The position numbers and the translations under genes were made by a program. Under the pieces are notes generated by a model. That model ran no database searches. It was not told where the DNA came from and worked only from the letters and a program-made list of their open reading frames with translations. DNA of 18,032 nt from JBKCHH01 sp046302855 (GTDB lineage: Bacteria > Pseudomonadota > Alphaproteobacteria > Rickettsiales > UBA8987). The stretch is from positions 1 to 18,032 of the forward strand of contig JBKCHH010000083.1 of the NCBI GenBank assembly GCA_046302855.1. The letters run 5' to 3'. Every line of letters starts with the position of its first letter. The stretch's first letter is position 1. Shown here piece by piece: positions 14,345 through 18,032 of this stretch.

Positions 14345-14585
14345 ACATTACTATTACATTTTGCGGGAACTTTGGCTTTTCGTCAATATATCTATGGAAT
14401 TTAGCGTCCTTGCCGTATTTATTGCAATGCTGTTTTGCTTTAAACAGGTTTTTATTATCCCCACCTATTAGAGGATCAAACTCTAGCACTATATATTCGG
14501 GCTTTTTTTCCTTAACCAGCTCATAATTTTCACCCACTACACAGGCAGAAAGAAACAGGGTGATTAGCAAAAACTTATAAATCAT
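14313..14585 (-). CDS. Small lipoprotein of unknown function
   Basis: A 90-residue predicted lipoprotein: signal peptide MIYKFLLITLFLSAC with the modified Cys at 15. The mature part is hydrophilic, with two further cysteines (HCNKYGK and MYECYD) that could form a disulphide in the periplasm. I do not recognise the family. It starts inside the last 11 bases of the OmpW-like gene and ends inside the start of rppH, so the three genes are tightly overlapped and probably one operon. The pattern of short conserved strands (YIVLEFDP, NVIVMYECY) suggests a compact beta domain, but this is inference. Confidence 0.75.
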   Translation of the reverse strand: MIYKFLLITLFLSACVVGENYELVKEKKPEYIVLEFDPLIGGDNKNLFKAKQHCNKYGKDAKFHRYIDEKPKFPQNVIVMYECYDIKTAQ

Positions 14586-15249
14586 AAGATATACCTACCA
14601 TAAAAATCCAAGGGTCAATGGTTGTATCTGAAGTAATGTTAGAAGATGTTACTCCAGAATATTTTACATTACTATTCATTAATACTTTTCGCAATTCCAC
14701 ATTTAGGGCAAAATCGCCAAACCACCAATCTAAACCAGTATGTGCAGAAAAGCCATTAGAATTACTAAACTTTACCCCCTTTATACCACTGCTTAAAAAA
14801 GTATAGTTATAACCAACGCCAAAATATGGGGAAATTTCCCTTTCAATATAAGGATAGTATTCCATGCTTAAAGTGGTCGGGAAGTATTTTAGCTTGCCAG
14901 ACACCTCTGTGCCATTAAAATTATATTTTGTTCTTTTAGATGTATAAAACCCTTGATCTAAATTAAGGGCAAATTTTTTCGAAAGAAAATAAGAGCCTGC
15001 TAAATCAATCCCAAAAGAAGTATCTTTCTGGACATATTTTTTAGAGGCAAGTTTGGGGTCTAGAATGCTGCCACCATTACTAAAAAACTCCTCATCATAA
15101 ATAGGATAAATTAGCGAAATTCTAGAGCGTAAAATTAGTTCAGAGTATTTTTCATCCGCCCTTGGTTCGGTTAATCTATCCCCCGCACACGCAATGGTTG
15201 AAAACAGCAAAATTGTTATTGCAACCATTAGTTGGGCAGGCGATTTCAT
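14575..15249 (-). CDS. OmpW-like outer membrane beta-barrel protein
   Basis: A 224-residue outer membrane protein resembling OmpW, an eight-stranded barrel that passes small hydrophobic molecules. The N terminus is a signal peptide (hydrophobic run VAITILLFSTIACA, cleavage near 22-23). The mature part has alternating strands such as LILRSRISLIYPI, SFGIDLAGSYFLSKKFALNLD, ISPYFGVGYNYTF and FALNVELRKVL, then DPWIFMVGISYDL. The PYFGVGYNYTF and the DPW..xxGISY end are typical of OmpW. The last residue is Leu in place of the usual terminal Phe. A membrane anchor by Cys21 (TIAC) is conceivable but less likely for a barrel. It is the first gene of the overlapping set with the lipoprotein and rppH. 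Confidence 0.78.
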   Translation of the reverse strand: MKSPAQLMVAITILLFSTIACAGDRLTEPRADEKYSELILRSRISLIYPIYDEEFFSNGGSILDPKLASKKYVQKDTSFGIDLAGSYFLSKKFALNLDQGFYTSKRTKYNFNGTEVSGKLKYFPTTLSMEYYPYIEREISPYFGVGYNYTFLSSGIKGVKFSNSNGFSAHTGLDWWFGDFALNVELRKVLMNSNVKYSGVTSSNITSDTTIDPWIFMVGISYDL

Positions 15250-15276
15250 AAATAATTTTCTAGCTATTAATATTTG

Positions 15277-15305
15277 ATTAATTAATAATAATTACCTATT
15301 GTCAA
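15277..15305 (-). promoter_or_regulatory. Likely promoter of the OmpW-like gene operon
   Basis: On the minus strand a perfect TTGACA (15300-15305) is followed after 17 bases by ATTAAT (15277-15282), which matches four of six positions of a -10 box. It is about 28 bases upstream of the start codon at 15249, in the only intergenic gap before this three-gene run. Confidence 0.45.
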
Positions 15306-15350
15306 AAAAAAATATTCATATAACAAGTTTTAAAATTGTAGCATAAAAAA

Positions 15351-15917
15351 ATGAAAAAAGATAAAATAAAAATAGTTTTAATAGCCGTGGTTTTGGTGCT
15401 AATATTTGCCATACTGCTATTTAAATCCATTAGAGAGAAGGGTGAAAAGGTGGTTAGCTTTAAGAATAAAGATGAAATTGTTTCTGGAAGAGATTCCGCG
15501 ATAGATAAAACCAAGTTTTTTGCCAATACGCAAAACGGCAATGCTTTTGATATTGAGGCGCAAAAAATTATAAATATAGATGAAAATATTTTTCAACTAT
15601 ACGAAATAAGTGCAGATATTAAACTAAAGGATGATAAAAAGCTAAACATAACGGCAGATAAGGGCAAGTATGATTTTAATAAGAAGGAGCTTGAACTTAC
15701 AGATAATGTAAATCTTGTATTTTATGAAGGGTTAGAATTTTCTACCAGCGAAGCACAGATTTTTCTTGAAGAGGGCAGAATTGTTGGTAATAAGCAAGTT
15801 CAGGCACAAAGTGAAATTGGCAATATAGAGGCTGGTTCCTTTGCGGTTGAAGATTTTGGCAAAAAAGTAATCTTTTACAATGGGGTAAATTTAGATGCGT
15901 TCTTCACTCAAAATTAG
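15351..15917 (+). CDS. lptC: LPS export ABC transporter periplasmic protein LptC
   Basis: Bitopic inner-membrane protein that takes lipopolysaccharide from LptB2FG and hands it to LptA. A short positive N terminus (MKKDKIK) and one membrane helix (residues 8-24) precede a periplasmic beta-jellyroll of repeated short strands; NAFDIEAQKI, LNITADKGKYDFNKKELELTDNVNLV and FSTSEAQIFLEEGRIVG are the recognisable family segments. Length is 188 residues, as expected. The ATG follows an A-run with no clear ribosome binding site. Its 3' end overlaps lptA by 23 bases, the usual arrangement of these two genes. It diverges from the OmpW-like gene across 101 AT-rich bases. Confidence 0.92.
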   Translation: MKKDKIKIVLIAVVLVLIFAILLFKSIREKGEKVVSFKNKDEIVSGRDSAIDKTKFFANTQNGNAFDIEAQKIINIDENIFQLYEISADIKLKDDKKLNITADKGKYDFNKKELELTDNVNLVFYEGLEFSTSEAQIFLEEGRIVGNKQVQAQSEIGNIEAGSFAVEDFGKKVIFYNGVNLDAFFTQN

Positions 15918-16467
15918 TTTTTTATCCATTCTATTTATAGGGCTAGGCCTTTTTTCTAATGATTCTTTCGCTAGAGAAAATAAAGGTAGCTCTAAAATAG
16001 CTACTTCATCAGATGAAGTTAAGGTTAATATAAAATCGCAAAATTTAGATTTTTTTCCAGATAAAAACTACGCCATCTTTTCAGGCGGGGTGGTTTTGCA
16101 ATATGGTGAAACCGACCTTTCTTCTGAACTAATGCAGGTTTATTTCGATGCGGTAAAGGGGGGCTTTTCAAAAAATGCAACTTCAAGTGGCTCTTCCTCC
16201 ACACCAAAGTCTGAAATTTCAAGGGTAGAATTTACCAAGCCAGTAAAAATTGTAACCGTAGATAAGGTTGCAACGGCTAATAGTGGTGTTTATGATGTTC
16301 CTACTAACAATATTACTTTAAATGATAATGTTATTCTAAAAGAAAATGGCTCCATTGCCAAGGGTGAAAAACTGGTTTTCAACACAGAAACCAATGTAGC
16401 TAAGTTTATTGGTAGCTCATCTACCGGTGGCAGAGTTTCTGGAAAGTTATCTAACGATAAGAATTAG
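15895..16467 (+). CDS. lptA: LPS transport periplasmic protein LptA
   Basis: Periplasmic bridge protein whose stacked jellyrolls carry lipopolysaccharide from LptC to LptD. A signal peptide is clear (hydrophobic run up to SNDSFA, cleavage near residue 26). The mature domain has the OstA-type strands VNIKSQNLDFFPDKNYAIFSGGVVLQ, TDLSSELMQVYFD, and GVYDVPTNNITLNDNVILKENGSIAKGEKLVFN. A Ser-rich insert (ATSSGSSSTPKS) sits in the middle, and the tail is low in complexity. Length is 190 residues. It overlaps lptC by 23 bases. lptB, which commonly follows in alphaproteobacteria, is missing; an intergenic region with a palindromic repeat comes next. Confidence 0.92.
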   Translation: MRSSLKISFLSILFIGLGLFSNDSFARENKGSSKIATSSDEVKVNIKSQNLDFFPDKNYAIFSGGVVLQYGETDLSSELMQVYFDAVKGGFSKNATSSGSSSTPKSEISRVEFTKPVKIVTVDKVATANSGVYDVPTNNITLNDNVILKENGSIAKGEKLVFNTETNVAKFIGSSSTGGRVSGKLSNDKN

Positions 16468-16502
16468 ATTTTTTATAAACTGTGCCAAAACTGTCTTCTA
16501 GA

Positions 16503-16643
16503 GTCATTGCGAGCCAAAAATTTATTTTTGGCAAAGCAATCAACAACAACGGTTTTTCTTGAAATAATACCCTGAAATTCAAGCCCTGCCTTGGTTATGG
16601 ATTGCTTTGTCGCCCAAAATAAATTTTGTCTCCTCGCAATGAC
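16503..16643. repeat. Imperfect palindromic dispersed repeat (GTCATTGCGAG ends)
   Basis: The element begins GTCATTGCGAG (16503-16513) and ends with its exact complement CTCGCAATGAC (16633-16643). Inside, the match continues with small gaps: CAAAAATTTATTTTTGG near the left end faces CCCAAAATAAATTTTG near the right, and AAGCAATC faces GATTGCTT. The arms are about 40 bases each, and the transcript would fold into a long hairpin with a 60-base top holding a further CTTGAA/TTCAAG stem. Repeats with this terminal sequence and the GCAATC core are known as scattered, non-coding palindromes in many bacterial genomes. It contains no transposase and is probably a mobile or MITE-like repeat. It may also act as the lptA terminator. 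Confidence 0.7.
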
Positions 16644-16758
16644 CGCTTTCCTTAAGTTTTGCCACCTTTTATTCCATTCTGACGATTTTCCTTATTTGTC
16701 CTTTTATAAATTGGAATTGGTATTAGATGATTAGGCATAATGGTATAATTAAAGAAGT

Positions 16759-16965
16759 TTGGTGGGCGGTAGTGAAAAAACCTCGAACCGTATAATTGAA
16801 TTAATGCAGTCACTTAAAGATTTGGGCAAGGTGTTAAATGAACTACAATAATTAAATCACAAGGGCAAATCATGGCAAGATATGCAAATGTTCTACAACG
16901 CTATAAAACTAAGAATAATTAGCATTATATTTCAGATGGTTATAAAAATAATAAAATTTATTTGA
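16759..16965 (+). pseudogene. Possible decayed small gene
   Basis: A frame from TTG at 16759 is open for 30 codons (LVGGSEKTSNRIIELMQSLK and onward), meets TAA at 16849-16851, and continues open for 37 more codons (LNHKGKSWQDMQMFYNAIK). The second half resembles, weakly, the G-K-S-W-x-D helical motif of mobilisation or recombinase-type DNA-binding proteins. The last part is AT-rich and probably not coding. The stop may be a mutation of a former gene, or the open frames may be chance. Confidence 0.2.
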
Positions 16966-16990
16966 TTCTATTAATATTTTATTAACCTCT

Positions 16991-17018
16991 TTGCGTTATT
17001 ATTACAAAGTAGTATAAA
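16991..17018 (+). promoter_or_regulatory. Likely promoter of the unknown two-gene cassette
   Basis: TTGCGT (16991-16996) and TATAAA (17013-17018) are 16 bases apart and end 18 bases before the ATG at 17037. AAAGGG (17021-17026) lies ten bases before the ATG as a plausible ribosome binding site. The short leader fits a dedicated promoter for this pair. Confidence 0.5.
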
Positions 17019-17036
17019 TGAAAGGGTTATAATATA

Positions 17037-17771
17037 ATGAGCAAAGAATATAGAACTGTTACCTTAATGCGTGGTAATAATTATGTAGCTATAGTAGAAA
17101 AGACCGCTGAAGATTTACAAGAAACCATCGATAATTTAAATCAATTATATGGCATTGAATTTAATATTTCCACAAAGGCTGAGCGATTCTTAGATGAAAC
17201 AGGTTTATATTCAGCAATGTTTAATCCAGAAGAATTAGCTAAGTTAGAAAATCACCCTGGATGGCTAGTAAAAACACCTAATGAAGCTTTAGAAAAATTA
17301 AATGCAATTAATGACAGAAGGGAAAAAGGAATTTTTGTTACAGATGACGATTTAAGGACTAAATTAGTTTTAATGCCTTCTGTAATTGCACTGCATGTTG
17401 CGGGGATGTCAGAAATACCTTTAAGAGGTCAGTTAGTGATTGTTGCCAATGACGAAAAGCATCTTAAAGAAATACAAACTTTTCTTACTAAATGGGGAAT
17501 TGTTGATGTTAATGAAGGTCAGACCTTGTGGGCTGAGACAAAAACTCGGGCACCAGAAGAAACTGGCGTTCATATTGTTGCAGGGATTAATCAAGAGAGC
17601 ATGGAAGCCATACACTTCATAAAAAAAGAAAATATTACTATGACTACATCATATAAAGCAGCTAAGGAAGCTCTTGTAAAACTTCGTGGAGAAGAGAAGC
17701 CTGACCAAAATAAGGGGACTATTATGGATGAAATAGTCAAAAATGTTCATAATAGTAATATACAGAAATAA
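17037..17771 (+). CDS. Unknown 244-residue soluble protein
   Basis: I do not recognise this protein. It begins MSKEYRTVTLMRGNNYVAIVEKTAEDLQ, has no signal peptide, membrane helix or cysteine, and looks like a mixed alpha/beta cytosolic protein of at least two parts. An N-terminal helical half (residues about 22-100) is rich in Glu, Asn and Leu. The second half has beta-type segments (KLVLMPSVIALHVAG, GQLVIVAND, GVHIVAGIN), which could form a Rossmann-like or ferredoxin-like core, and a Lys/Asn-rich tail. A promoter and AAAGGG support the ATG start. Its stop overlaps the next start as TAATG, so the two are co-translated. GGG and CCC runs, common in neighbouring genes, are scarce here, which hints at separate origin. 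Confidence 0.7.
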   Translation: MSKEYRTVTLMRGNNYVAIVEKTAEDLQETIDNLNQLYGIEFNISTKAERFLDETGLYSAMFNPEELAKLENHPGWLVKTPNEALEKLNAINDRREKGIFVTDDDLRTKLVLMPSVIALHVAGMSEIPLRGQLVIVANDEKHLKEIQTFLTKWGIVDVNEGQTLWAETKTRAPEETGVHIVAGINQESMEAIHFIKKENITMTTSYKAAKEALVKLRGEEKPDQNKGTIMDEIVKNVHNSNIQK

Positions 17772-18010
17772 TGAGCTTCACTTCAAAATTAAAATTTAGC
17801 AATAATATTATTCTTTACAAAGGTTTCCAAGATAACCGAAGTTGCTTTTTCTATATAAAATCAAATAAAGTTAAATATCAGCTTCTTAGAAATAAAAAAC
17901 AAGGCGAGGTTATCATACCATCTGAATTTGGAGAGATATTAGAATTAGGCTTTGGAGAACCTTCAGAAGAAGTTAAACAAAAAATGAAAGCAGATTATAA
18001 TTTTTCTTAA
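17771..18010 (+). CDS. Unknown 79-residue protein coupled to the preceding gene
   Basis: I do not recognise this protein. It starts in a TAATG overlap with the stop of the 244-residue gene, which is strong evidence for translational coupling and for a shared role. It is basic at the N-terminal half (KLKFSNN, KSNKVKYQLLRNKKQG) and acidic toward the end (EFGEILELGFGEPSEEVKQK), with no membrane segment and one cysteine (Cys25). The length and pairing resemble partner or accessory proteins of two-gene cassettes, but no toxin, antitoxin or immunity motif can be named. Only 22 AT-rich bases of the window follow its stop, so further genes of the set may lie outside. Confidence 0.6.
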   Translation: MSFTSKLKFSNNIILYKGFQDNRSCFFYIKSNKVKYQLLRNKKQGEVIIPSEFGEILELGFGEPSEEVKQKMKADYNFS

Positions 18011-18032
18011 AAATTTAATAGTTTTTTTAATT

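Larger units (their letters stand above)
16468..17036. other. Intergenic region with palindromic repeat and possible gene remnant
   Basis: These 569 bases lie between lptA and an unknown two-gene cassette. The left part holds a 141-base imperfect palindrome (16503-16643). The middle, 16644-16755, shows nothing recognisable. From 16759 to 16965 one frame is open except for a single stop and may be a decayed gene. The right end carries a promoter for the gene at 17037. No tRNA was found, although 16781-16790 resembles a reversed T-loop. Confidence 0.6.

Noticed and set aside
16761..16795. tRNA-like sequence (T-loop GGTTCGAG and a GCCCACCA-like end, minus strand)
   Set aside because: The T-stem does not pair and no acceptor, D or anticodon stems could be built.

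Overview
The window looks like chromosomal DNA of a low-GC alphaproteobacterium. The evidence is the set of housekeeping genes: separate purS and purQ, a DUF2628 protein beside purQ, an RppH-type Nudix hydrolase, overlapping lptC-lptA, a long-tailed ribosomal protein S16, and MotA/MotB and FliI of the proteobacterial type. Genes are tightly packed: many overlap or sit a few bases apart, and convergent pairs are 1 to 40 bases apart or overlap. A Rickettsiales-like or other streamlined, flagellated lineage fits, but this is inference from gene content and base composition; there is no rRNA in the window to settle it. No tRNA, rRNA, CRISPR array or intact insertion sequence was seen.

Layout. 1-334: 5' part of a quinone oxidoreductase (minus), divergent from dut (357-800). 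834-3906, mostly minus: sucC, then sucD, then rpsP. Unusually, sucC and sucD are separated by about 560 bases that carry a small plus-strand gene (2484-2684) with its own signals. 4036-5145: ychF. 5184-7445 (minus): a small lipoprotein, then motA and motB. 7547-11160 (plus): an AEC-family transporter, tldD, a SUMT methyltransferase overlapping tldD, and an unknown helical protein. 11152-12484 (minus): purS, purQ and a DUF2628 membrane protein. 12544-13854: fliI. 13856-15249 (minus): an OmpW-like outer membrane protein, a small lipoprotein and rppH, overlapping end to start. 15351-16467: lptC-lptA. 16468-17036: an intergenic stretch with a 141-base imperfect palindromic repeat and a possible gene remnant. 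17037-18010: two unknown, translationally coupled genes.

How the genes work together. SucCD makes succinate and ATP/GTP in the TCA cycle. Dut, PurS and PurQ serve nucleotide supply. MotA/MotB form the flagellar stator and FliI drives flagellar export, so the cell is probably motile, though its flagellar genes are scattered. LptC and LptA carry LPS to the outer membrane, consistent with the OmpW-like porin and two lipoproteins. The parts least explained by known families are the small gene at 2484-2684 and the pair at 17037-18010. The small gene has a perfect 19-base dyad over a consensus -35 box, a leader hairpin, a strong ribosome binding site, codon choice unlike its neighbours and a 12-bp perfect hairpin after its stop.
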